Shown: positions 17,308 through 25,753 of the stretch, one piece after another
Layout of the letters: every line of letters starts with the position of its first letter
Position numbering within the stretch: position 1 is the first letter of the stretch
From: JAFGBI01 sp964480725
GTDB taxonomy: Bacteria; Myxococcota_A; Polyangia; Polyangiales; Polyangiaceae
Direction of reading: 5' to 3'
DNA length: 64,000 bases
Assembly (NCBI GenBank): GCA_964480725.1
Contig: CAYZQO010000016.1
Location: 1 to 64,000 of the forward strand
The notes under the pieces: generated by a model
What the model was told of the DNA's origin: nothing
Databases searched by the model: none
Seen by the model: only the letters and a program-made list of their open reading frames with translations
Translations under genes and position numbers: made by a program

Positions 17308-18162
17308 GTGGCGGGGCTTGCGACCGGGCTCCTCGTCGCGGCCCTCGCCGCCCCGACCTCGCGAGCGGAGCCAGCGCCGTCCACGGCCGGGCGCGCGCGG
17401 CCGCCGCGCGGGTGTCCCGCCGAAATGGTGCTGATCCGGGGGTTCTGTATCGATCGCTGGGAAGCGTCCCTGGTCGACCGCGACACCGGCGCGGCCCTCT
17501 CCCCGTACTACCCGCCCCACCCGCGGTTGCTGGCGCGCGTTCGCGCCGTCTGGGAGCTGGAGCGAGAACAGTTCGGCCCGGAGGAGGCGCGACGGATGCC
17601 GCTCCCCGAGCTGCCCGCGATCCAACGCACCGGCCGCTTCGTCCCCCGCGCCGTGAGCCGCCCGGGTGTCGTCCCACAGGGGTACCTCACCTTCTACCTG
17701 GCGCGAGCGGCATGCGAGAACGCGGGCAAGCGCCTCTGCACGGAGGACGAGTGGGTGACCGCCTGCCGGGGCCACCGGGGGCAGGTCCACCCGTATGGCA
17801 CAAGCTACCGTGAGGCGGCGTGCAACGTGCACCGGGTGCATCACCCCGCCTTCGTGCTGCACGCCAACACCTCGGCAGGGCACACGGATCCCCGCCTGAA
17901 TCTGCTGGTCGAGGGCGCGACCGATCCGCTGCTCCGCCCGACGGGAGCGACCGCGACGTGCCGAAGCGCGTGGGGCGACGAGTCCGTCTTCGACATGGTC
18001 GGCAACCTGGACGAGTGGATCGCGGACGAGGGCGGCGTGTTCGTGGGCGGCTTCTACGCGCGCGCGACGACCCGGGGCTGCGACGCGCGGATCTCGAGCC
18101 ACTCGCCGACCTACTACGACTACTCGCTCGGGACGCGCTGCTGCCAGGACGCCGCGGGGTGA
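17308..18162 (+). CDS. Exported FGE-sulfatase-fold (SUMF-like) protein, probably non-catalytic
   Basis: The 284-residue product has a signal peptide (GLATGLLVAALAAPTSRA) and a formylglycine-generating-enzyme fold: EMVLIRGFCIDRWEAS, YLTFYLARAACENAGKRLCTEDEW, DMVGNLDEWIAD, and a terminal SLGTRCC. True FGEs use two cysteines shortly after a GG[ST] turn. Here the segment reads GGFYARATTRGCDAR, keeping only Cys258, so oxidase activity on sulfatases is doubtful. Many such proteins in this phylum are structural or ligand-binding. The GTG at 17308 is the only start that leaves a proper signal peptide. No sulfatase gene is nearby. Confidence 0.8.
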   Translation: MAGLATGLLVAALAAPTSRAEPAPSTAGRARPPRGCPAEMVLIRGFCIDRWEASLVDRDTGAALSPYYPPHPRLLARVRAVWELEREQFGPEEARRMPLPELPAIQRTGRFVPRAVSRPGVVPQGYLTFYLARAACENAGKRLCTEDEWVTACRGHRGQVHPYGTSYREAACNVHRVHHPAFVLHANTSAGHTDPRLNLLVEGATDPLLRPTGATATCRSAWGDESVFDMVGNLDEWIADEGGVFVGGFYARATTRGCDARISSHSPTYYDYSLGTRCCQDAAG

Positions 18163-18177
18163 GGCCGCGCGCGCCGT

Positions 18178-18203
18178 GCCACGCCGAACGGGCGCGGCGT
18201 GGC
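18178..18203. terminator. Hairpin between convergent genes
   Basis: A perfect 9-bp stem (GCCACGCCG / CGGCGTGGC) with an 8-nt loop sits between the convergent FGE-like gene (ends 18162) and the START-fold gene (ends 18257). There is no T tract on either side, so a terminator role is inferred from position and stem strength. Confidence 0.45.
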
Positions 18204-18256
18204 TCCGGACCGCGCCCCGGTACCCACGGGCGGCCGCGACCGCCCACGCGCCGGGC

Positions 18257-19048
18257 TCAGGCCGCGCCCGCCGAACCGAGCGCGCGCAGGAGCCGGCGGT
18301 GCGAGTCGTGCAGGCTCGCGACGTCGGCAGCGCCCAGCGGCACCCCCCAGCGGCTGCAGGTGACGAGCAGGATGCGCTCGTCGTCGGCGCGCGGGCTGGG
18401 CAGCGTGCGCAGCGCGATGACCGCCGCGCCGTCGTCCCAACCGAGCGCCACGTCCCGGCCAGGGGAGCGCGCGATGATCCTCACGCTCGCCGCCGCACCC
18501 CAGGCAAAGCGGACGGCGGCGGGACCTCCCTCGGGATCGAGCGCGCCGTCGCGAAGGAGCCAGCTACGGAGCGCGGCCGCATCAGTGAAGAAGACGTGGC
18601 ACAGCTCGGCGGAGGCCCTGGTCGGACCGATGACGGCGTGGACGAAGCGCGGCCGACCCCAATGGCGTTCCACGGCCTCGGCGAGGGTCGCCAGCGCGAC
18701 GCCCCACGAGGAGCGAGTCCCCTCGGCCTCGTCACCGGGGAGGAGCCCGTGGTGCTCGAGGTCGACCGCGCCGTCCCGCACCCGCAGCTCGAGCCGGGAG
18801 GTCCCTGTGGTCAGCACCAACCGACGACCCGGCTCCACGACGGTGACGTCGAGCAAGACGGTGGCGCCCAGCCCGGGGTAGCGCAGTGTGAGCGCCCCCC
18901 CCGCCCGGACCTCCCCCACCACCTCGTCCGCTTGCCAGGCGGCCAGCCCAGCCGGGGTCGCGACGGCACGCCACAGGATGGGCACTGGCGCGGCCACGCG
19001 CTGCGAGAGCCGGATTACTGCCTCCAAATCGCCGCCCCAGCTGCGCAC
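18257..19048 (-). CDS. START/SRPBCC-fold protein, AHSA1-like
   Basis: The first half (about 130 residues) looks like an AHSA1/SRPBCC domain: VIRLSQRVAAPVPILWRAVATPAGLAAWQ, then GGALTLRYPGLGATVLLDVTVVEPGRRLVL. The second half repeats the pattern more loosely (FTDAAALRSWLL, GRDVALGWDDGAAVIALRTL), so it may be a two-domain protein with a degenerate second unit. These folds bind hydrophobic ligands or act as Hsp90 co-chaperones; the role here is unknown. The start is uncertain: GTG at 19048 is taken, giving 263 aa, but the frame is open to 19138 and no strong ribosome-binding site is present. Confidence 0.65.
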   Translation of the reverse strand: MRSWGGDLEAVIRLSQRVAAPVPILWRAVATPAGLAAWQADEVVGEVRAGGALTLRYPGLGATVLLDVTVVEPGRRLVLTTGTSRLELRVRDGAVDLEHHGLLPGDEAEGTRSSWGVALATLAEAVERHWGRPRFVHAVIGPTRASAELCHVFFTDAAALRSWLLRDGALDPEGGPAAVRFAWGAAASVRIIARSPGRDVALGWDDGAAVIALRTLPSPRADDERILLVTCSRWGVPLGAADVASLHDSHRRLLRALGSAGAA

Positions 19049-19155
19049 CGCCGGACCGCCCCCGCGCGCCGGCCCGACCGGGAAACCCCACCCGGACCCA
19101 GGGACGCCAGCAGGGGGCGCCCCTCGCAGCCCCGGCAACGCCGGGGCCCCGAGGA

Positions 19156-19231
<76 letters not shown>

Positions 19232-19250
19232 GGGGGTGCGAGGGACGGCG

Positions 19251-19278
19251 AGGCTACTCCGGGCCGCGGGCTTGTCAA
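19251..19278 (-). promoter_or_regulatory. Sigma70-type promoter of tRNA-Ala
   Basis: On the minus strand, a perfect TTGACA (19278-19273) is followed after 16 nt by TAGCCT (19256-19251). Initiation near 19244 would leave a leader of about 13 nt before the mature tRNA 5' end at 19231. Confidence 0.7.
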
Positions 19279-19312
19279 CTCCGCCATCGCAGCAAGAACC
19301 AGGCCGCGACCG

Positions 19313-19340
19313 TTGACCGCCAAACCAGCGTGGTTATCTT
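19313..19340 (+). promoter_or_regulatory. Candidate dnaK promoter
   Basis: TTGACC (19313-19318) and TATCTT (19335-19340) are 16 nt apart on the plus strand. It is back-to-back with the tRNA-Ala promoter, 34 nt away. Initiation would give an unusually long leader of about 258 nt before dnaK. No CIRCE-type inverted repeat was recognised. Confidence 0.45.
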
Positions 19341-19604
19341 CGGGCGACCCTGGGCTTGGGACCAGGAAAGCCACCAACGCTCGCCAGGAGTCAACAACCG
19401 CTAGCCAGTAGCCACGCGCCACGCACACCCGAAGGTAACCCGGACGGGTGCGTGACGGCGCCGCGGTACCAGGCCTCGATTGCGGCCAGAAGGCCCGTAG
19501 ACCGGGGGGCAACGGCCACGCGCCGCGGCGACGCGCCAGGGCGGCACGAGGCGGGAACGGCAGCCCGAGCGAGCAGGACGACTGGACATCAGAAGGACGG
19601 GAAC

Positions 19605-21497
19605 ATGGGCAAGATCATCGGCATCGACCTCGGCACGACCAACAGCGTCGTGGCGGTAATGGATGGCAAGGAGGCCAAGGTCATCGTCAACGAGGAGGGC
19701 GCCCGCCTCACGCCCTCCGTGGTGGCCTGGGACGAGAAGGGCGAGATCCTGGTCGGCACCATCGCCAAGCGCCAGGCCGTGACCAACCCGGAGCACACGA
19801 TCTACTCGTCGAAGCGCTTCGTCGGACGTCGCTTCGAAGAGGTGGAGCACGAGCGGAGCCGGATCCCTTACAGCGTGGTCCGTGGCAAGAACGGAGACGC
19901 TTGGATCGAGGTGCGCGGCAAGCAGATCGCGCCGCCCGAGGTGTCAGCCAAGGTGCTGCAGAAGCTGAAGAAGGCCGCGGAGGACTTCCTGGGTGAAAAG
20001 GTCACGGATGCGGTCATCACCGTGCCGGCCTATTTCAATGACGCCCAGCGCCAGGCGACCAAGGACGCCGGGAAGATCGCGGGGCTCAACGTGCGCCGCA
20101 TCATCAACGAGCCGACCGCGGCCGCGCTGGCCTACGGCCTCGACCGAAAGGCAAACGAGGTCATCGCGGTGTACGACTTCGGTGGCGGCACCTTCGACAT
20201 ATCGATCCTCGAGGTCGGAGACAACGTCGTGCAGGTGATCGCGACCAACGGCGACACCCACCTCGGCGGCGACGACATCGACGTGCTGGTCATGGAGTGG
20301 TTGATCGGGGAGTTCCGCCGGGAGACGGGGATCGACGTGTCCGGCGACAAGATGGTGATCCAGCGCCTGAAGGACGCGGCCGAGCAAGCCAAGATCGAGC
20401 TTTCTAGCAAGATGGAGACGACCATCAACCTGCCGTTCCTCACCGCGGACGCGAGCGGACCGAAGCACCTGCAGCAGCACCTGTCGCGCGCCAAGCTCGA
20501 GCAGATGATCGCGCCGCTCGTCGAGCGTTCCCTCGCGCCCGTCAAGCAGGCGCTGGCCGACGCCAAGCGCAAGCCGAGCGACATCGACGAGGTGGTGCTG
20601 GTCGGCGGGTCGACGCGTATCCCGCTGGTCCAGGAGGAGGTCACCAAGTTCTTCGGCAAAGAGCCCCACCGGGGCGTCAACCCCGACGAGGTGGTGGCGG
20701 TGGGCGCGGCGGTTCAGGGCGGAGTCCTCTCGGGAGACGTGCACGACGTGGTGCTCCTCGACGTCACCCCGCTCTCGCTCGGGGTGGAGACGCTGGGCGG
20801 CGTCATGACGGTGATGATCCCGCGCAACACCACCATCCCGACGCAGAAGAAGGAGATCTACTCCACCGCCAGCGACAACCAGACGTCAGTGGAGATCCAC
20901 GTCCTCCAGGGGGAGCGGGCCGAGTCGCGCTACAACCGCACGCTCGGCAAGTTCCACCTCGAGGGTCTGCCGCCGGCGCCGCGAGGCATCCCCAAGGTCG
21001 AGGTGACCTTCGACATCGACGCCAACGGTATTCTCTCGGTGACCGCCAAGGACATGGCCACCGGCAAGGATCAGCGGATCACCATCACCGCCTCGAGCGG
21101 CCTCAACGACGACGACGTGAAGCGAATGGTCAAGGAGGCAGGCGAGCACGAGGAGGAGGACAAGCGGCGCCGCGGGGAGATCGAGCGACGCAACAAGCTC
21201 GACAACCTCTGCTACACGCTGGACAAGCAGCTCACGGAGAACCGCGAGAAGCTTGACGCGGGCATGGCGACCACCCTCGAGGGGCTCATCCGGGACGGAC
21301 GGGACGCGGTCGAGCGCCAGGACGACGCCAAGGTGCAAGACGTCCTCACGCGCCTCGAGAAGGAGGCCCACGCGATGGCGACCAAGCTCTACGAGTCCGC
21401 CGGAACGCCCGCCGGGGCGCCGGGACCGGACGGCCCCCAGCCCAACGCTGGCACCAAGAGCGACGTCATCGACGCGGAGTTCGAGGAGTCGAACTAG
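19605..21497 (+). CDS. dnaK: Molecular chaperone DnaK (Hsp70)
   Basis: DnaK of 630 aa starts MGKIIGIDLGTTNSVVAV, with the nucleotide-binding domain (VPAYFNDAQRQATKDAG, YDFGGGTFDISI, VVLVGGSTRIP) to about residue 385, the linker DVVLLDVTPLSLGVETLGG, and the substrate-binding domain plus helical lid to a short acidic tail (VIDAEFEESN). It refolds proteins using ATP with DnaJ and GrpE. A dnaJ copy is 37 kb away (58150-59244) and no grpE is in the window. The ATG at 19605 follows an AAGGA site. The stop codon lies inside one arm of a palindrome that follows the gene. Confidence 0.98.
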   Translation: MGKIIGIDLGTTNSVVAVMDGKEAKVIVNEEGARLTPSVVAWDEKGEILVGTIAKRQAVTNPEHTIYSSKRFVGRRFEEVEHERSRIPYSVVRGKNGDAWIEVRGKQIAPPEVSAKVLQKLKKAAEDFLGEKVTDAVITVPAYFNDAQRQATKDAGKIAGLNVRRIINEPTAAALAYGLDRKANEVIAVYDFGGGTFDISILEVGDNVVQVIATNGDTHLGGDDIDVLVMEWLIGEFRRETGIDVSGDKMVIQRLKDAAEQAKIELSSKMETTINLPFLTADASGPKHLQQHLSRAKLEQMIAPLVERSLAPVKQALADAKRKPSDIDEVVLVGGSTRIPLVQEEVTKFFGKEPHRGVNPDEVVAVGAAVQGGVLSGDVHDVVLLDVTPLSLGVETLGGVMTVMIPRNTTIPTQKKEIYSTASDNQTSVEIHVLQGERAESRYNRTLGKFHLEGLPPAPRGIPKVEVTFDIDANGILSVTAKDMATGKDQRITITASSGLNDDDVKRMVKEAGEHEEEDKRRRGEIERRNKLDNLCYTLDKQLTENREKLDAGMATTLEGLIRDGRDAVERQDDAKVQDVLTRLEKEAHAMATKLYESAGTPAGAPGPDGPQPNAGTKSDVIDAEFEESN

Positions 21498-21611
21498 AGC
21501 ACCGATCAGGTTGCCGACAGCAACGGCGCCGCCGAAAAACCATCCGTGCACGGCGAGGATGCTTTTTCGGCGGCGCCTCGGGCTTGGTCTGCTCCCAGGT
21601 CGGTGCTCTAG
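21494..21611. repeat. 118-bp nested palindrome at the dnaK 3' end
   Basis: The outer arms CTAGAGCACCGA (21494-21505) and TCGGTGCTCTAG (21600-21611) are a perfect 12-bp inverted repeat that includes the dnaK stop codon. Inside are perfect 15-bp arms, GGCGCCGCCGAAAAA (21525-21539) and its complement (21563-21577), then CATCC (21541-21545)/GGATG (21557-21561) at the tip. The 19- and 22-nt segments between outer and inner arms pair poorly. It may be a dnaK terminator or mRNA-stabilising structure, or a short palindromic mobile unit. Confidence 0.8.
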
Positions 21612-21623
21612 GTCATTGATTTG

Positions 21624-21650
21624 GAACAACAAACAAACCGTTTGTTGTTC
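21624..21650. terminator. Perfect AT-rich hairpin after dnaK
   Basis: GAACAACAAAC (21624-21634) and GTTTGTTGTTC (21640-21650) form a perfect 11-bp stem with a 5-nt loop, AT-rich in otherwise very GC-rich DNA. It lies 12 nt after the 118-bp palindrome and 114 nt before the next gene. It could be a terminator or a protein-binding operator. Confidence 0.5.
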
Positions 21651-21764
21651 TAGGCGGACGGCGCGGTCGCGGCGCCGCGGTACCTCACCCCCCCGGCGCC
21701 GGAAATGGCGGCCCGCGGGGGCTGATGGGCTCGGCGCGGGCCCGGTCGGGTTATAGTCCTCGCC

Positions 21765-23702
21765 ATGAAGAGGACCTCCTGCCTTGCGTGCTGGGTTTCG
21801 GTCGTCGCGTCGCTCGTCGGCTGCGCGGGCGCTCGTCAGGCACCGCCGCCGCGTGAGGCGGCGGTCGAGCCGGTGTCGGGCCCGGCCTACGTGGCGCCCG
21901 GGGAGCCGGACCTCAGTCCCGTGGCGGCGCCGGGTGAGGTGATCGTCGTCGGGCGCCTGCAATCCCCGGCGCAGTCGGTCGACCTGCTCGCGGGTTGGAC
22001 GGGCCTGCCGCTGAACTGGCGGGCGCTGATGGACGGGGCCTTCCCCCAGACGTCGCTCGGCCCCGGGCGGGAGGTGCTGGCCCTCGACGCGCCGGTGGAC
22101 CTCCTGGTGACGCTTCCGCGCGCAGGCTCGGCGCCCGAGCCGCGGATGGCGTTCTCCGTCGGCGTCGCCTCGCTCGAGGGCGCGCTCGAACTCGCCGAGG
22201 CGCTCGACGAGGACGTCGAGGCAGTGGGAACGCGGCTGTACCGCATCGGCGGCAGGAACGATCTGACCTGCATGCTAGGGCCGGCCGCCGGCCAGGCGCC
22301 CGCGCGCCTGGTGTGTGGCGATGGCTTCGGCGACGTCGAGGAGCTGATGCCGTACATGACGCGCACCCTCCCGCGAGAGACGGTCGGGGCCGCGGATCTG
22401 CATGTCGAGCTCCGCGTCGAGCCCATCCGTCGGGTGTACGGGCCCACGCTCGCGCAGGCGGGCCAGCTGGGGATCCCGTTCTTGGTCCGCGAGCTCTCGC
22501 TGGACGATCCCCGCCTCGACCGTGCCGTCAGCGAGGCAGCGCGGGGTCTGCTCGCCGAGGGCATCGCGCTCATCGACGACGTCGACCGGCTCTCGCTCAC
22601 CGTCGATCTCGACGGCGCGGCGGGCACGGCGCGCGCCGCGATGGCGGCGGACTTCCGTGGCACGAAGTCGTGGACGGGGACGACCCTCCTGGACGCCATG
22701 CCGCGCGCTACGTCGGCCCCGGACGCCTTCTGGAACCTCCCCGCGGATGTGCCCGCGGCGAGCTTCAGCGCACCGAGCAACCCGGAGCGCTGGCGCGAGG
22801 TCCGGCGCTCGGCGGGGGAGATCCTCGACGCCCTGATGGTCGTCGGCAAGGTGCCGGACCCGCTCCGCAAGCAGGTGACCAAGCTCGTCGAGCAGACCCT
22901 GACCCGCTCTCTTGCCACCGTGGTCGTCCAGGGAGCGAACCCCGCGCCCGGCCAGCGCGCGGGTGCCGAGTCCGACACCGATGAACCCGAGATCCGGATC
23001 CTTCCCACGCTGATCCAGCAGCTCGGATGGCAGATAAGCCAGGTCGAGGCGCCGGCGAAGGAGTACACGGACTACTTCGACGGGTTCGTGCGCGTCTACA
23101 ACGATCGGGCCACGACGAAGCTGCTCGAGGAGCGGATCCCGGGCCTTGTTCCCGCCGCGATCCCGCGCCTGGCCGCCAAACCCGCCGGTGCCGGGTTCCC
23201 CGCGGGGTCGCGGCGCTACGAGCTCACGGTAACGTCCCCGACCGATGGCACACCGGTAACGGTCACGCAGCTTCACCTGGTGGTCGTCCCCGACGGCAAG
23301 CGCACCTGGATCGCCTTCGGCGACGATCTCGACCTGCTGCGCCAGGAAACCAAGCGACTGCTGGCCCCCGCAGCGAAGACGCTGCGCGATCGTCCGGGAC
23401 TCGAAGCGCTGCGGAGCGGACGCTTCAATGGCGCGGGCTTCACGACCCTGCGCGTGGCGTTCAAGGGCGCGCTCCAGCAGTACATCGAGCTGAGCGACGC
23501 CGAGGTGGAGCGGGTGATGAACCTGCTCCCGGCACGCGGAGAAACCCCGATGATCACCACGATCCGGGTGACGGAGGCGGGCGCGCTGCGGCTCGAGTGG
23601 GCGACAATGGTGCCGAAAGCGGTCGTGCAGGACTTCGCGGCCGCGGTCCCCGCGGTCATGGCCAGCTCGCTGCTCTCGGGCAGCCTCGACACCCCGCCTT
23701 GA
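21765..23702 (+). CDS. Large hypothetical lipoprotein
   Basis: A 645-residue product with signal peptide and lipobox LVGC (Cys20), followed by a short Pro-rich spacer. The rest has no membrane helix and alternates beta-like and helical segments, with charged stretches and no motif I recognise. It is probably anchored in the envelope facing the periplasm. The ATG at 21765 fits the signal peptide. A gene with its own export signal follows after 167 nt on the same strand. Function unknown; an assignment would need structure-based comparison. Confidence 0.75.
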   Translation: MKRTSCLACWVSVVASLVGCAGARQAPPPREAAVEPVSGPAYVAPGEPDLSPVAAPGEVIVVGRLQSPAQSVDLLAGWTGLPLNWRALMDGAFPQTSLGPGREVLALDAPVDLLVTLPRAGSAPEPRMAFSVGVASLEGALELAEALDEDVEAVGTRLYRIGGRNDLTCMLGPAAGQAPARLVCGDGFGDVEELMPYMTRTLPRETVGAADLHVELRVEPIRRVYGPTLAQAGQLGIPFLVRELSLDDPRLDRAVSEAARGLLAEGIALIDDVDRLSLTVDLDGAAGTARAAMAADFRGTKSWTGTTLLDAMPRATSAPDAFWNLPADVPAASFSAPSNPERWREVRRSAGEILDALMVVGKVPDPLRKQVTKLVEQTLTRSLATVVVQGANPAPGQRAGAESDTDEPEIRILPTLIQQLGWQISQVEAPAKEYTDYFDGFVRVYNDRATTKLLEERIPGLVPAAIPRLAAKPAGAGFPAGSRRYELTVTSPTDGTPVTVTQLHLVVVPDGKRTWIAFGDDLDLLRQETKRLLAPAAKTLRDRPGLEALRSGRFNGAGFTTLRVAFKGALQQYIELSDAEVERVMNLLPARGETPMITTIRVTEAGALRLEWATMVPKAVVQDFAAAVPAVMASSLLSGSLDTPP

Positions 23703-23869
23703 CGGGCTGCCGGCAGACGGTCCGTCGGCGGTCGCGCCCGGGGCCTGGGGTCCGCCTTGCTCCGATCATGGGCGCCGACTGAAGGTGGCGATGGGCGGCT
23801 GAGCGGGTGCGCAGTAATGCGACGGTTAGTTGGCCGCGGGCCCAGCCTCATGTCACCAGGACACCTACA

Positions 23870-25705
23870 ATGTGTTCTGCGAACCGACACGGCTTGGTGG
23901 TCCTCACCCTGGCCGGCTTCGTCTCGGTGGCCCTACCCGCCCAAGCCTGGGTGGAGACGAGCATCCAGTCGGACGCGGTGAACCTGGACGTCGAACGCGA
24001 CGGGTCCGCGACGGTCCGCCACGATCTCGTGCTGCGTGTGCGCGGGGGCCCGCTCCGCGACCTCGAGTTGGCCGGGGTGGACGGCGACGCGGAGCCGATC
24101 GCGGACGCCACTGTCGTGGCCAGCGCCGCCGGCAGTGCGGCGGCGCCGCTTCCCGTGATCCTGCACCTCGGAGACGACGGAACGCTCAGGCTCGAGATCG
24201 ACGACGACGTCGGCATCCGGAGGGGCACCTACCGCTTTCGGTTCGGCTACCGAACCAACCTGATGCGCCGCGGGCTCATCCGCCCGAGCGACTCGCGCGC
24301 GGAGGTGCGGTGGATCGGTCCGCGCTTCAGCCAGGGTGTGGACTCGGCCATGGTCGTCTTCCGACTGCCGCCCGCACCCGAGGCGCCCGCGCTTCCCCCG
24401 CTCGCAGGAGACGTCGGAGCTGACCTGGATCCGGAGCTCGGCGGGGTCTTTCTCGGTACGCTGCGCCGCGCGGCGGACAAGGACGAGTTCGAGGTCGTGC
24501 GTCCCTACGTCGCCCAGGGCGAGCCGGTGGTGTGGCGAGTCCTCGCAGACGTCCGCGCGTTCGGTGCGACCGAGGAGGCCAGGGCCCCAGCGGCTCCGGT
24601 GATGCGCGAGGGGCCCGGCCTCCTCGGCAGCAGGGAGCGACTGGGGGCGGTCGGCGCGGCCGCCCTGGTGGCGCTGGGATACGCCCTGCTGGTGGCGCTG
24701 AAGTGGCGCGCCTTCGCGCGGGCTTGCGCGACGCGCCGGGCGCTGCCGCGTGCGCTGCTGCCCCTGCCGGCGTCACTGCGAGGCGCCCTGGCGGGCGCCC
24801 TCCTGGTGGGCGCCGCCGCGGTGGCCCTGTTCACCGAGCTCAACCTGGTCGCGGGCGTGCTCCTCGTCGCTTCCATGCTCCTGGCGAGCGCGGCGCCGCC
24901 GCGCCTGCTCCCCCCGCTGCGGGGACCCGGCAGCTGGCGCGAGGTGAGCACCGAAGCGGCGCGGCCACCCCAACGCACGAGAGCCGGCATCGCCGGAGCT
25001 CTCCTCGACGTCGGGACGGCGCCCGGCTTCTCCCTGTTCGCGCTGGCGCTCGCCGGGATCGCCGCGGCAGCTTGGTACCTGCTCCCGACCTCCCCGTACC
25101 ACGCGCTCCTCATGGCGGTGAGCTCCGCGAGCCTGGTGCCGATCTTCTGCACGGGCAGGCCGAGCGAGCTGCCGCGTGACCCGATCACCGGCGCCGGGCG
25201 GCCGCTGGGGCGCCTCCAGCGCCGCCTCTCGCGAGAGGCGAACCTCGAGCTCGCGCTGCTCGGTCGATTCCCGCAAGGCGGGTCGGAGCTCGACGAGCTC
25301 CGGCTCAGCGTGACCCCGACGCCACGCCTGCCCGGCCTGGTGGGGCTGGAGGTCGCCCTGGAGCTGCAGCTCGGGACGGGCGGCGCGATGACGTTGCCGG
25401 CAGTGCTCGTTCGCGCCCTCGACGGCTCTCCTGCCCACGATCGGCTCGTCGGCGTCGTGCGCTGGGGACGCGGGCGGACGCCGGAGGAGCGGGTCGCTGT
25501 CCTCCGCCCCAAGCTCCCCACGACGTCGATGACCGCAGGCCTCGTGCTTCGGCTCGCGCGAATGCTGACCGACGTTCGGCGCCGTGGCCGCGCGATTGCC
25601 ACGGAGCCTCGGCCGAGGGGGCGCACCACCTCGGCCTCCCCACTCCACCGAGCAGACCCGCGACGCGGACCTCGCCCCACCACCGCACCCGCCCGCAGCG
25701 CGTGA
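23870..25705 (+). CDS. Exported multi-helix membrane protein with N-terminal beta domain
   Basis: The 611-residue product has a signal peptide (LVVLTLAGFVSVALPAQA), an extracytoplasmic domain of about 190 residues starting WVETSIQSDAVNLDVERDGSATVRHDLVLRV, then several membrane helices (about residues 260-280, 305-345 and 385-430), and a C-terminal soluble region ending in a basic tail. Layout resembles DUF2207-type membrane proteins, but I cannot confirm the family. AGGA at 23858-23861 supports the ATG at 23870 over the longer frame from 23807. Function unknown. Confidence 0.7.
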   Translation: MCSANRHGLVVLTLAGFVSVALPAQAWVETSIQSDAVNLDVERDGSATVRHDLVLRVRGGPLRDLELAGVDGDAEPIADATVVASAAGSAAAPLPVILHLGDDGTLRLEIDDDVGIRRGTYRFRFGYRTNLMRRGLIRPSDSRAEVRWIGPRFSQGVDSAMVVFRLPPAPEAPALPPLAGDVGADLDPELGGVFLGTLRRAADKDEFEVVRPYVAQGEPVVWRVLADVRAFGATEEARAPAAPVMREGPGLLGSRERLGAVGAAALVALGYALLVALKWRAFARACATRRALPRALLPLPASLRGALAGALLVGAAAVALFTELNLVAGVLLVASMLLASAAPPRLLPPLRGPGSWREVSTEAARPPQRTRAGIAGALLDVGTAPGFSLFALALAGIAAAAWYLLPTSPYHALLMAVSSASLVPIFCTGRPSELPRDPITGAGRPLGRLQRRLSREANLELALLGRFPQGGSELDELRLSVTPTPRLPGLVGLEVALELQLGTGGAMTLPAVLVRALDGSPAHDRLVGVVRWGRGRTPEERVAVLRPKLPTTSMTAGLVLRLARMLTDVRRRGRAIATEPRPRGRTTSASPLHRADPRRGPRPTTAPARSA

Positions 25706-25753
25706 CCGTGGGAGCGTGACGCGTCCCCTGCCGCCGGCCACCGCGGGCGGACC

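Larger units (their letters stand above)
19232..19604 (+). other. tRNA-Ala/dnaK intergenic region and dnaK leader
   Basis: This 373-nt stretch has no gene. It holds the two divergent promoter candidates and the long dnaK leader. Within the leader, CACGCACACCC (19420-19430) can pair with GGGTGCGTG (19446-19454) with a 2-nt bulge. The ribosome-binding site AAGGA lies about 10 nt before the dnaK ATG. Confidence 0.6.
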
